Notes: generated from the sequence alone by a model not told the origin. A DNA stretch of 64,000 nt from Geodermatophilus marinus (GCF_003428645.1 NZ_QVQH01000016.1:45787-109786), one strand, 5' to 3'; shown: positions 34,855-43,742, counted from the first letter of the stretch. Program-made: numbers and translations.

Positions 34855-35946
34855 ATGACCACGACCGCACCGGTGCTGCACGTCCGCGACGTGGGCCGCG
34901 ACGACGTCCCGCGCGTCGGCGGCAAGGGCGCGAGCCTCGGCGAGCTGCTGCGCGCGGGGATCCGCGTGCCCACCGGGTTCGCGGTGACCACCGCGGCGTT
35001 CGCCCGGGCGGTCGGGCACCTCGCCCTCGACGGCGAGCCGGTCGCCGCCCGCGTGGCCGCGCTCGACCCGGCCGACGCCGAGGGCGTGGCGGCGGCGACC
35101 GCGCGGGTCCGGGACGTGGTGGCGTCCGCTCCGCTGCCGGCCGACCTCGCCGACGCGATCGCCGCCGGCTACGCGGCGCTGTGCGACGAGTGCGGGCACC
35201 CCGACCTGCCCGTCGCGGTCCGCTCCAGCGCGACCGGCGAGGACAGCGCCGAGGACAGCTTCGCCGGCCTGCAGGACACCTACCTGTGGGTGCGCGGCGG
35301 GGACGCGGTGGTGGCCTCCGTGCGCCGCTGCTGGGCCAGCCTCTACAGCGCGGAGTCGGTGACCTACCGGCGCCGCCGCGGCATCCCGGAGACCGACCTG
35401 CGCATGGCCGTGGTGGTGCAGCGGATGGTCGACGCCCGCAGCTCCGGGGTGATGTTCACCCGCAGCCCGGTCAGCGGGGACCGCTCGGTGGTGGCCATCG
35501 ACGCGAGCTGGGGGCTCGGCTCGGCCGTGGTCGGCGGCGACGTCACCCCGGACTCGTTCGTCGTCAGCAAGGTGACCGGCGAGATCACCCGGCGCACCGT
35601 CGCCACGAAGACCCGCTGGCACCGCCCGGACCCCTCGGGCAGCGGGGTGGTGGAGGCCGACGTCCCGGAGGAGCTGCGGGACCGCCCGTCGGTCTCCGAC
35701 GCGGAGATCGCCGAGCTCGTGGCCACCGCCCGCCGGGTGGAGGAGCACTACGGCTGCCCGCAGGACGTCGAGTGGGCGGTGGCCGAGTCCGACGGCGCGG
35801 TGCACCTGCTGCAGAGCCGGCCCGAGACGACGTGGGCCGAGCGGGACGCCCAGCGGACCGCGGCCCCGGTCGCGGTCCCCTCCGAGCGGGCCTTCGACCA
35901 CGTCTTCGCGCTGTTCGGCGGCAAGCAGCCGCCGGCGAGGGGGTGA
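34855..35946 (+). CDS. PEP/pyruvate-binding ATP-grasp subunit (phenylphosphate-synthase type, small subunit)
   Basis: From ATG 34855 this encodes 363 residues equivalent to the N-terminal half of PEP synthase. It shows GGKGASLGELLRAGIRVPTGF, the ATP-binding motif AVRSSATGEDSAEDSFAGLQ, VVVQRMVDARSSGVMF, and the terminal DVEWAVAESDG with LLQSRPET. A GTG at 34843 offers a slightly longer start. The protein should bind ATP and pass a phosphoryl group to the histidine of the subunit encoded just upstream, with AMP and phosphate as products if it works like phenylphosphate synthase. Confidence 0.82.
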   Translation: MTTTAPVLHVRDVGRDDVPRVGGKGASLGELLRAGIRVPTGFAVTTAAFARAVGHLALDGEPVAARVAALDPADAEGVAAATARVRDVVASAPLPADLADAIAAGYAALCDECGHPDLPVAVRSSATGEDSAEDSFAGLQDTYLWVRGGDAVVASVRRCWASLYSAESVTYRRRRGIPETDLRMAVVVQRMVDARSSGVMFTRSPVSGDRSVVAIDASWGLGSAVVGGDVTPDSFVVSKVTGEITRRTVATKTRWHRPDPSGSGVVEADVPEELRDRPSVSDAEIAELVATARRVEEHYGCPQDVEWAVAESDGAVHLLQSRPETTWAERDAQRTAAPVAVPSERAFDHVFALFGGKQPPARG

Positions 35947-35952
35947 GCGCGG

Positions 35953-36450
35953 GTGCAGCTGAGCCCGGACGACGTCCGCGACGTCCTGCGGGTGCTCGAC
36001 TCCAGCGGCCTGGACGAGATGCACCTGGAGCTGGCCGACCTGACCCTCACCGTCCGCCGCGAGGGCGCGAGCGGGTGGACCGTCGAGCAGCGGGTGCACC
36101 GCGAGCCGGTGCTGGTCGAGGACGGCCGGGAGGGGGCCCCGGAGGGCGACCGCGGCCCCGGCGCCCCGCCGGCCGACGTCCCCGAGGGGCTGGTCGCGGT
36201 GCGCCCCCCGTTGCTCGGCACCTTCTACCGGGCCCCGCAGCCGGGGGCGCCGCCCTTCCTGGACGCCGGTGACCCGGTGGAGGAGGACACGGTCGTCGGC
36301 ATCGTGGAGACCATGAAGATGATGACGCCGGTGCACGCGGGCGTCCGGGGCACGGCCGTCGAGTTCCGCACGGGCGACGGCGAGTTCGCGGCGGAGGACG
36401 CCGTCCTGCTGCTGGTGCGCCCGGCCGGGGACGGGGCGACGGGTGGCTAG
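35953..36450 (+). CDS. Biotin carboxyl carrier protein
   Basis: This 165-residue AccB-like carrier has an N-terminal helical region, an acidic proline-rich linker (about 50-85) and a C-terminal biotinyl domain with APPLLGTFYRAPQPGAPPF-like thumb sequence. The biotin-accepting lysine lies in VETMKMMTPV, where Thr replaces the usual Ala before MKM. The GTG start is six bases after the previous stop. It should carry carboxybiotin between the biotin carboxylase and carboxyltransferase encoded next. Confidence 0.9.
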   Translation: MQLSPDDVRDVLRVLDSSGLDEMHLELADLTLTVRREGASGWTVEQRVHREPVLVEDGREGAPEGDRGPGAPPADVPEGLVAVRPPLLGTFYRAPQPGAPPFLDAGDPVEEDTVVGIVETMKMMTPVHAGVRGTAVEFRTGDGEFAAEDAVLLLVRPAGDGATGG

Positions 36451-37822
36451 CGGTCGGCGGATCCGCCGCCTGCTGGTCGCCAACCGCGGGGAGATCGCCG
36501 CGCGGGTCGTGCGCACCTGCACGCGGCTGGGCGTCGAGTCGGTGCTCGCCGCCTCCGACGCCGACCTGCGCTCCCTGCCCGCGCGGCTCGCCGACCGGGT
36601 GGTCCGGCTCGGCCCGGCCGCGCCGTCGGCGAGCTACCTCGACCCGGCCGCCGTGGTGCGGGCCGCGGTCGCGGTGGGCGCCGACGCGGTGCACCCCGGT
36701 TACGGCTTCCTGTCGGAGAACCCGGCGCTGGCCCGCGCCTGCGCCGACGCCGGCGTGGTCTTCGTCGGGCCGGACCCGGGGGTGCTGGCGGCGGTCGGCG
36801 ACAAGCTCAGCGCCCGGGCGCACGCGGTGGCCGCCGGGCTGCCGGTCGTGCCGGGCGGCGAGGCCACCGACCTGGCCGGCGCCCGGGCGGTGGCCGCCGA
36901 GGTCGGGTACCCGCTGCTGGTGAAGGCGGTCGGCGGGGGCGGTGGGCGCGGCATGAAGCTGGTGCGCGACCCGGCCGATCTCGCGCACGTGCTCGACCTG
37001 GCCGTCTCGGAGGCCGCGGCCGCGTTCGGCGACCCGCGGGTCTACCTGGAGCGGTTCGTCGCCTCCGGCCGGCACGTCGAGGTGCAGGTCCTCGGTGACG
37101 GCACCGACGCCGTCGCCCTCGGCGACCGCGACTGCTCGGTGCAGCGCCGCTACCAGAAGCTGCTCGAGGAGGCGCCCGCGCCGCTGCTGCCGGCCCGGCT
37201 GCGGCGGGACATGGCCGAGGCCGCGCTGGCCCTGGCCCGGCACCTCGGCTACCGCGGGCTGGGCACCGTGGAGCTGCTGGTGGACCGCGAGCGCGGCACC
37301 TTCTCCTTCCTGGAGATGAACGCCCGCATCCAGGTGGAGCACCCGGTCACCGAGCTGGTCACCGGCCTGGACCTGGTCGCCGAGCAGCTCGCCGTGGCCG
37401 AGGGCCTGCCGCTGCGGCTGCGGCAGGAGGACGTCGTCCTCACCGGGCACGCGGTCGAGTGCCGGATCAACGCCGAGGACTGGGCGCACGACTTCCGGCC
37501 GTCGCCCGGGCAGGTCCGGCGGGTGGTCCTGCCGGCCGGCGACGGCATCCGCGTGGACACCGCCGTGCAGGGCGGCTCGGTGGTGCCGCCGTTCTACGAC
37601 TCGCTGCTGGCCAAGCTGGTCGTCCACGGCACCGACCGGGCCGACGCGCTGGCCCGGGCACGTGCGGCGCTGCGCCTGCTGCGGATCGAGGGGCCGGCCA
37701 CGACCGTGCCCCTGCACGAGGCGCTGCTGGCCGACCCGGAGTTCCGCGCCGGCGGCGTGGACACGACCTTCTTCGAGCGGTTCCTGGGGGCCGCGGGGCC
37801 GCGACCGGTGGGGGTGCGCTGA
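36443..37822 (+). CDS. Biotin carboxylase subunit
   Basis: This 459-residue stand-alone biotin carboxylase is AccC-like in length. Motifs are [24 protein letters not shown], the glycine-rich ATP loop KAVGGGGGRGMK, and [14 protein letters not shown] with the catalytic glutamate and arginine nearby. Its GTG start overlaps the carrier gene by eight bases, and its stop overlaps the carboxyltransferase ATG (TGATG). It is clearly separate from the fused AccA1-like subunit at 23981. Confidence 0.93.
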   Translation: MASGRRIRRLLVANRGEIAARVVRTCTRLGVESVLAASDADLRSLPARLADRVVRLGPAAPSASYLDPAAVVRAAVAVGADAVHPGYGFLSENPALARACADAGVVFVGPDPGVLAAVGDKLSARAHAVAAGLPVVPGGEATDLAGARAVAAEVGYPLLVKAVGGGGGRGMKLVRDPADLAHVLDLAVSEAAAAFGDPRVYLERFVASGRHVEVQVLGDGTDAVALGDRDCSVQRRYQKLLEEAPAPLLPARLRRDMAEAALALARHLGYRGLGTVELLVDRERGTFSFLEMNARIQVEHPVTELVTGLDLVAEQLAVAEGLPLRLRQEDVVLTGHAVECRINAEDWAHDFRPSPGQVRRVVLPAGDGIRVDTAVQGGSVVPPFYDSLLAKLVVHGTDRADALARARAALRLLRIEGPATTVPLHEALLADPEFRAGGVDTTFFERFLGAAGPRPVGVR

Positions 37823-39300
37823 TGGCCGACGTCGGGCTGGCCGACGTCTCGATCCGCGACGGCAACCAGAGCCTGTGGGGCGCCACCGGCCTGCGCACCG
37901 GGCACGTGCTGCAGGTCGCGCCCCTGCTGGAGCGGGTCGGGTTCCGGGCGCTGGACTACTGCTCGTCGACCTGGATGGGGGTCGCCGTCCGGACCCACCG
38001 CGAGGACCCGTGGGAGCGCATCCGGCGGACCCGCGCGCTGGTGCCGAGGACGAGGCTGCAGTTCATCGGCACCGGCTTCCGGTTCATCTCCTGGGAGCGG
38101 TCCCACCCGGACACCATGCAGCTGGTCTACGACCGGCTGGTGGTCAACGGCATCGACCGGGTGGTCGTGCTCGACCCGATGCACGACATGGACGCCGCCC
38201 GCACGACGGCGGCGATGCTCAAGAAGGCCGGCGTCGAGGAGGTGATCGGCGCGCTGACCTTCACCGTCAGCGCGGTGCACGACGACGCGTTCTACGCCGA
38301 CCTGGCCGGGCAGATGGCCGGGTGGCCGCACTTCGACCGGGTCTACGTCAAGGACCCGGCCGGCATCCTCACCGCCGAGCGCGCGCGGACGCTGCTGCCC
38401 GCGATCCGGGCAGCGCTCGGGACGACGCCGCTGGAGCTGCACTCCCACGCCACCATCGGGCTGTCCCCGCTCACCTACTCGATCGCGCCGGACCTGGGCG
38501 TCGAGGTGGTGCAGACCGGCTGCGGGCCGCTGGGCAACGGGTCGTCGCTGCCGGAGGTGCGGCGCACGGTCGCCAACCTCCGCGAGATGGGGCACACCGT
38601 CGACGTCGACGACCGGGCGCTCGACCTGGTCTGCGGCTTCTTCGACCGGCTGGCCGCCGCCGAGGAGCTCCCGGTGGGCACGCCGCAGGACTTCGACGCG
38701 GCCTTCTTCCACCACCAGATCGCCGGCGGCGTGATGACGACGACCCGCCGGCAGCTGCGCGAGATCGGCATGGAGGACCGGTTCGAGGCGCTGGTCGAGG
38801 AGGTCGGCCGGGTCCGCGCCGAGCTCGGCCACCCGATCATGGTCACGCCGTTCCCGCAGATGGTGGTCTCCCAGGCGCTGTTCAACGTGCTCGGCGAGCG
38901 CTACGCCACCGTGCCCGACCAGGTGGTCCGCTACGTGCTGGGCAGCTTCGGCCGGCCCACCGGCCCCGTCGACCCGGACGTGCGGGACCGCATCCTCGAC
39001 CGCCCCCGGGCCCGGGAGCTGGCGGCCGAGCCGCCACCGGCGCCGCCGGAGGAGCTGCGCCGCCGGTTCCCCCGGGGGATCAGCGACGAGGAGCTGCTGC
39101 TGCGGGCGCACATGCCGGGCGAGCAGGTGGACGCGATGCTGGCCGCCGGCCCCGCGCCGCGGTCCGCCGACCCCGGGCTGGCGCCGGTGCTGTCGCTGCT
39201 GGCCGAGCTGGGCTCGCGGCGGTCGGTGCACGACCTCGCGGTCGCCAAGCCCGGCTTCCGGCTCGCCGTCCGCCGCTCAGGAGGGGGCACCGGTGGCTGA
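37822..39300 (+). CDS. Pyruvate-carboxylase-type (HMGL-like) carboxyltransferase of unknown substrate
   Basis: This 492-residue TIM-barrel carboxyltransferase is of the PycB/OadA/5S family. Metal-site elements are kept: SIRDGNQSL (Asp), VKDPAGIL (the lysine that is carbamylated in the family) and LHSHATIG (two His ligands). The substrate pocket differs from pyruvate enzymes: RDAHQSL is RDGNQSL, ECWGGATFD is replaced by DYCSSTWMG, and HTHDTSG by HSHATIG. The C-terminal PYC_OADA-like domain is present and no biotinyl domain follows. It overlaps its neighbours on both sides. The substrate is probably not pyruvate. Confidence 0.85.
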   Translation: MADVGLADVSIRDGNQSLWGATGLRTGHVLQVAPLLERVGFRALDYCSSTWMGVAVRTHREDPWERIRRTRALVPRTRLQFIGTGFRFISWERSHPDTMQLVYDRLVVNGIDRVVVLDPMHDMDAARTTAAMLKKAGVEEVIGALTFTVSAVHDDAFYADLAGQMAGWPHFDRVYVKDPAGILTAERARTLLPAIRAALGTTPLELHSHATIGLSPLTYSIAPDLGVEVVQTGCGPLGNGSSLPEVRRTVANLREMGHTVDVDDRALDLVCGFFDRLAAAEELPVGTPQDFDAAFFHHQIAGGVMTTTRRQLREIGMEDRFEALVEEVGRVRAELGHPIMVTPFPQMVVSQALFNVLGERYATVPDQVVRYVLGSFGRPTGPVDPDVRDRILDRPRARELAAEPPPAPPEELRRRFPRGISDEELLLRAHMPGEQVDAMLAAGPAPRSADPGLAPVLSLLAELGSRRSVHDLAVAKPGFRLAVRRSGGGTGG

Positions 39301-40135
39301 CCCGCGGGTCGCCGACCGGTTGCGGCGGGCCGGCGGCGTCGTGCTCGACATGGACGGCACGCTGGTGCTCGGCGACCGGGAGAACCGCGGGCTGGCTCCG
39401 CTGCCCGGCGCGGGGGAGCTGTTCGCGGCCCTCGCCGAGCGCGGCCTGCCGTTCCGGGTCTTCACCAACGGCACGGTGAAGACCCCCGCGCAGTGCGCCG
39501 ACGCGCTGCAGCGGGCCGGCCTGCCCGTCCCCGCCGAGGCGGTGCTGACCCCGGCGAGCTCAGCGGTCGACGTGTTCCGCCGGCGGGGGCACCGGCGGGT
39601 CGTGGTGCTCGGCGGCAAGGGCCTCACCGAGCCGCTGGAGGCCGCCGGCATCGAGACCCTGCCACCGCTGCGCGGCACCCGCGCCGACGCGGTGATGGCC
39701 GGCTGGTACCGGCAGGAGCTCACCTTCGACGCCCTCGAGGCCGCGGTGGGGACGGTGGTGGGCGGCGCCCGCTACTACAGCGCCTCGCAGTCGCCGTACT
39801 TCGCCACCTCGGAGGGCCGCACCCTCGGGTCCTCCCGCGTGATCAGCGCCGTGGTCCGCGACCTCACCGGCGCCCGGGTGGAGGTGGTCGGCAAGCCGTC
39901 GCTGCAGGCGCTGCGGACCGCCGCCCGCTCGCTCGGGGTGGCCCCCGCCGACCTGGTCGTGGTGGGGGACGACCCGGAGCTGGAGGTGCCGATGGCGCAC
40001 CGCGGTGGGGCGCTCGCCGTCGCCGTCCACACCGGCATCGGGCACGCGGGCTCGTTCACCGATCTTCCGGTCGAGGTCCGCCCGCACCTGGACCTGCCCG
40101 ACGTCGGCGCGCTGGCCGAGCTGCTGCGGGGCTGA
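39293..40135 (+). CDS. HAD-superfamily IIA phosphatase (NagD-like)
   Basis: This 280-residue protein has HAD motifs VVLDMDGTLVLG (nucleophile and acid Asp), VFTNGT, the lysine in VGKPS and VVGDDPELEV. The cap is of the NagD type. The GTG start overlaps the carboxyltransferase by eight bases, so it belongs to the same operon. In phenylphosphate carboxylase one subunit is a HAD-family phosphatase that helps remove the phosphate during carboxylation. A similar role on an enol phosphate is possible here. Housekeeping detoxification is the alternative. Confidence 0.85.
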   Translation: MADPRVADRLRRAGGVVLDMDGTLVLGDRENRGLAPLPGAGELFAALAERGLPFRVFTNGTVKTPAQCADALQRAGLPVPAEAVLTPASSAVDVFRRRGHRRVVVLGGKGLTEPLEAAGIETLPPLRGTRADAVMAGWYRQELTFDALEAAVGTVVGGARYYSASQSPYFATSEGRTLGSSRVISAVVRDLTGARVEVVGKPSLQALRTAARSLGVAPADLVVVGDDPELEVPMAHRGGALAVAVHTGIGHAGSFTDLPVEVRPHLDLPDVGALAELLRG

Positions 40136-40234
40136 CCGCGCCCGCCGCGGCCGGCGCTCGGCACCGCCCCCCGGACGGGTGAGCCGCGCCCCTCCGGGCT
40201 CGCGCCCCGGGGCCGGCGTGCCGAGGACCTCTGC

Positions 40235-42085
40235 GTGGACCTGATGCGACTGCACCAGCGCCTGGCCGCGCTGCTCCCCGAGGGCCGGCTGCTGCCGGAC
40301 GCGGTCTGGCACCGCCGGCACCGCGTGCTGCTCCGGATCGCCGGCGCGCAGGCGGTGCTGATGGGCCCGCTCGCGCTCGCGCTCGGCGAGTCGCTCCCGG
40401 TGGCCGCCGGCGTCCTGGTCGCGGTGGGCTACCCGCTGGCCTTCGCGGCCCTGCCCGGCGCCGGGCGCCGGCTGCGGTCGGGCGCGACCACGGTCAGCCT
40501 GCTCGCCGCCTCGGTCGCGCTGGTGTACCTGCTCGACGGGCTCACCGAGGCGCACTTCCACTTCTTCGTCGTCATCGGCCTGGTGGCGCTGTACCAGAGC
40601 TGGGCGCCGTTCGGCATCGCGCTGCTGGTCGTCGTCCTGCACCACGGCGTCCTCGGCATGCTGTGGCCGCACACCGTCTTCGGGCACGCGGCGGCGCACC
40701 ACGACCCGTGGGTCTGGGCCGGCATCCACGCCGCCTTCGTCCTGGCCGCCAGCCTGGCCCACCTGGCCTCGTGGCGGCTCAACGAGCAGCAGGGGCTGCG
40801 CGACCCGCTGACCGGGCTGGCCAACCGGACCCTGCTGGTGGAGACCGCCGACCGGCTGCTGCAGCGGCGGTCCGGGCCGGTGAGCGTGCTCTTCGTCGAC
40901 CTCGACGACTTCAAGGACGTCAACGACTCCCGCGGGCACGCCGCCGGTGACCAGCTGCTGCTGACCGTGGCCGACCGGCTGCGCTCCTGCGTCCGCGCCG
41001 GCGACGAGGTCGCCCGGCTCGGCGGTGACGAGTTCGCCGTCGTCGTCGACGGCGGCCCCGACACCGCCGTCACGATCGGCGAACGGGTGCTGCGGGCGGT
41101 GGCCGAGCCGCTGCCGGTGGGCGGCCGGCCGCTGGTGATCGGGCTGAGCATCGGCGTGGCCGACAGCACCACCGCCGCCGACCGACGCGCCGGGACCCTG
41201 CTGCACAACGCCGACCTGGCCATGTACCGGGCCAAGGGCCTCGGGAAGAACCGGCTGGTCCGCTACACCGAGGGCATGGCGCAGGCCGCCGAGGACCGGG
41301 CCACGCTCGGTGCCGACCTCGCCGTCGCCACCCGGGCCGGCCAGCTCGAGGTCTACTACCAGCCGACGGTCGAGCTGGCCGCCGGCCGCACCACCGGCTA
41401 CGAGGCCCTGGTCCGCTGGCGCCACCCGCGGCGCGGGCTGGTCCCGCCGGCGGAGTTCGTGCCGCTGGCCGAGGAGAGCGGGCATATCGTCGAGATCGGC
41501 CGCTGGGTCCTGGACCGGGCGGTCCGCCAGGCGGCCGCGTGGTCGGCCGGCTCGGGGCAGCCGCTCGGCATCGCGGTGAACCTCTCCCCGCGGCAGCTGA
41601 CCGACGACGACATCGTGCGCCGCGTCGCCGACGTGCTGGCCGACACCGGGCTGCCCGCCGGGCAGCTGACCCTCGAGGTCACCGAGGGGGTCCTGGTCCG
41701 CGACGTCGACACGGTGATCGACCAGCTGCACGCGCTGCGGGCGCTCGGCGTGCGGATCGCCATCGACGACTTCGGCACCGGCTACTCGAGCCTGTCCTAC
41801 CTGCGCCGGCTGCCGGCCGACATCGTCAAGATCGACCGCAGCTTCGTGCAGGACCTGCGGCCGGGGGGACCGTCGACCACCCTGGTCTCCTCGATCATCG
41901 AGCTGGCCCGCAGCCTGCACCTCGAGGTCGTCGCGGAGGGCGTCGAGACCGAGGTGCAGCGGGCGGTGCTCGACGACCTGACCTGCTCGCACGCCCAGGG
42001 CTACCTGTTCGGCCGGCCGCAGCCGGCCGACGCCCACCGCCGCGGCGACGAGCACGCCGCCCCGCCGGTCCCCGCCGGGGCCTGA
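40235..42085 (+). CDS. Membrane-bound GGDEF-EAL cyclic-di-GMP enzyme
   Basis: This 616-residue protein has an N-terminal membrane sensor of about six helices (residues 25-180, histidine-rich). A GGDEF domain follows (about 190-350) with an intact active site RLGGDEFAVV. The EAL domain (about 365-600) has GYEALVRW, IDDFGTGYSSLSYL and VVAEGVET. Both catalytic sites look competent, so it could make or break cyclic-di-GMP. GTG 40235 and ATG 40244 are both possible starts. It follows the carboxylation operon after a 99-base gap and is probably independent. Confidence 0.9.
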   Translation: MDLMRLHQRLAALLPEGRLLPDAVWHRRHRVLLRIAGAQAVLMGPLALALGESLPVAAGVLVAVGYPLAFAALPGAGRRLRSGATTVSLLAASVALVYLLDGLTEAHFHFFVVIGLVALYQSWAPFGIALLVVVLHHGVLGMLWPHTVFGHAAAHHDPWVWAGIHAAFVLAASLAHLASWRLNEQQGLRDPLTGLANRTLLVETADRLLQRRSGPVSVLFVDLDDFKDVNDSRGHAAGDQLLLTVADRLRSCVRAGDEVARLGGDEFAVVVDGGPDTAVTIGERVLRAVAEPLPVGGRPLVIGLSIGVADSTTAADRRAGTLLHNADLAMYRAKGLGKNRLVRYTEGMAQAAEDRATLGADLAVATRAGQLEVYYQPTVELAAGRTTGYEALVRWRHPRRGLVPPAEFVPLAEESGHIVEIGRWVLDRAVRQAAAWSAGSGQPLGIAVNLSPRQLTDDDIVRRVADVLADTGLPAGQLTLEVTEGVLVRDVDTVIDQLHALRALGVRIAIDDFGTGYSSLSYLRRLPADIVKIDRSFVQDLRPGGPSTTLVSSIIELARSLHLEVVAEGVETEVQRAVLDDLTCSHAQGYLFGRPQPADAHRRGDEHAAPPVPAGA

Positions 42086-42111
42086 CCGCGCCGTACCGGG
42101 ACCGGCCGCAG

Positions 42112-42163
42112 ACCTGCGTGAAGTGCGCAGGTTTTCCCTCGGTAGCGCTTGCACTGCGCAGGT
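42112..42163. promoter_or_regulatory. Repeated TGCGCAGGT elements upstream of gntP
   Basis: ACCTGCG (42112-42118) and CGCAGGT (42126-42132) form a seven-base inverted repeat. TGCGCAGGT recurs exactly at 42124-42132 and 42155-42163, 31 bases or three helical turns apart. The location, 60-110 bases before the first gene of the sugar-acid operon, suits a binding site for the DeoR regulator at the end of that operon. The assignment is inferred. Confidence 0.45.
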
Positions 42164-42223
42164 GTGTCGCGCACCATAGCCGGGGCGTCCCCCGACGGCG
42201 GGGGACGACGAGGAGGTACCCGC

Positions 42224-43732
42224 GTGGACGTGAAACTGCTCCTGGCCCTGCTGCTCGGCATCGCGACGATCGTCGTCCTGGTCCTCCGCACCCGGCTCGA
42301 CGCCTTCGTGGCGCTGCTCGTCGCGGCCCTGGTGACCGGCTTCGTGGCCGGCTCGCCGGCGGGGGAGACGATCACCTCGATCACCACCGGCTTCGGCAAC
42401 ACGCTGGCCTCGATCGGCATCGTGATCGGCCTGGGTGTGGCCATCGGCAAGGTGCTCGAGGTCTCCGGTGCCGCCGACGCGCTGGCCCGCACCTTCGTCC
42501 GGGCGCTGGGCCGGGGGCGCGAGCACTGGGCGATGGCGGGCACGGGCGCGGTCGTGTCGATCCCCGTGTTCTGCGACTCCGGCTACGTGATCATGAACCC
42601 GCTGGCGCGGTCGATCGCCCGCCGGCTGCGGGGCCGCTACGTCACCCTCGCCCTCGCGCTGGGCTGCGGGATGACGCTCACGCACCACCTCGTGCCGCCG
42701 ACCCCCGGCCCGCTGGGCGTGGCCGGCATCCTCGGCGCCGACCTGGGCGCGCTCATCCTCGCCGGGCTGGTCTTCACCGTGCTGCTCGTGCCGGTGGTCA
42801 TCGGCTACGCGAGCTGGATCGGGCCCAGGCTCGAGCCCGAGGTGGACGAGACGGTGCGCGAGGCCGTGTACGCCGGCAGCCGCGCCCCCTCGCCGACCAC
42901 CGGGGCGTCCTCGGGCGGCGGGGCCGCGCTCACCGAGACCGGCGGGCCGACCAGCCCGCCCGCCGGCGGCGAGCCGCCGTCCGACGAGCCGCTCAGCCAC
43001 CAGCTCGGCGAGGCCCCCGAGGGCGAGCAGCCGCACCGGGTCGGCTTCGGGCTGGCCGCCCTGCCGCTGCTCGTGCCCCTGCTCCTCATCGTGCTCAACA
43101 CGGTCGCCACGGCGATCGACCGCAACGCCCAGGGGGTCCTGGACCCGAACGCCGACTACACCCCGTCGGCCTGGGCCGCGGTCCTGGCCTTCGTCGGCAA
43201 CCCGGTCGTCGCCCTCATCGTCGGCATCGTCCTGGCCGTCTACCTGCTGCTGCCGCGCTGGACGCCGCGCAAGCGGGTGCACGGCTGGCTGGCCGACGCG
43301 GCCGCCTCCGCCGGGCTGATCATCCTCATCACCGGTGCCGGCGGTGCGCTCGGCCAGGTGCTGCGCGACTCCGGTGTCGGGGACGCGCTCGCCGAGGCGA
43401 TCGCGGACCTCTCGCTGCCGGCGGTCCTCATCCCGTTCGTCGTCGCCTCGCTGGTGCGCGTGGCCCAGGGCTCGGGCACGGTCGCGATGATCACCGCGGC
43501 CTCGGTCACCGCGCCGCTGGTCGCCACCATCGGGCTGTCCCCGCTGCTGGCCGCCCTCGCCTGCTGCGCCGGCTCCATGGTCTTCAGCTACTTCAACGAC
43601 TCCTACTTCTGGGTCGTCACCCGCTTCACCGGGCTCGACGGCACCGCCGCCCTGCGCGGCTGGTCGGGCATCACGACGGCGGTCTGGGCGGCCTCGCTGC
43701 CCCTGCTGCTCGTCGCGAGCCTGTTCCTCTGA
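42224..43732 (+). CDS. GntP-family gluconate/sugar-acid:proton symporter
   Basis: This 502-residue transporter has about 12 membrane segments. Family signatures are GLGVAIGKVLEVSGAADALA, VFCDSGYVIMNPLA, HHLVPPTPGPLGVAGILGADLG (divided over the loop) and the C-terminal SYFNDSYFWVVTRFTG. A hydrophilic, Gly/Pro-rich insert near residues 210-265 is longer than usual. The start at GTG 42224 follows GAGGAGG. Being first in an operon with a threonate-type kinase and PdxA2, it probably imports a four-carbon sugar acid. Confidence 0.9.
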   Translation: MDVKLLLALLLGIATIVVLVLRTRLDAFVALLVAALVTGFVAGSPAGETITSITTGFGNTLASIGIVIGLGVAIGKVLEVSGAADALARTFVRALGRGREHWAMAGTGAVVSIPVFCDSGYVIMNPLARSIARRLRGRYVTLALALGCGMTLTHHLVPPTPGPLGVAGILGADLGALILAGLVFTVLLVPVVIGYASWIGPRLEPEVDETVREAVYAGSRAPSPTTGASSGGGAALTETGGPTSPPAGGEPPSDEPLSHQLGEAPEGEQPHRVGFGLAALPLLVPLLLIVLNTVATAIDRNAQGVLDPNADYTPSAWAAVLAFVGNPVVALIVGIVLAVYLLLPRWTPRKRVHGWLADAAASAGLIILITGAGGALGQVLRDSGVGDALAEAIADLSLPAVLIPFVVASLVRVAQGSGTVAMITAASVTAPLVATIGLSPLLAALACCAGSMVFSYFNDSYFWVVTRFTGLDGTAALRGWSGITTAVWAASLPLLLVASLFL

Positions 43733-43742
43733 GGCCGCGCCC

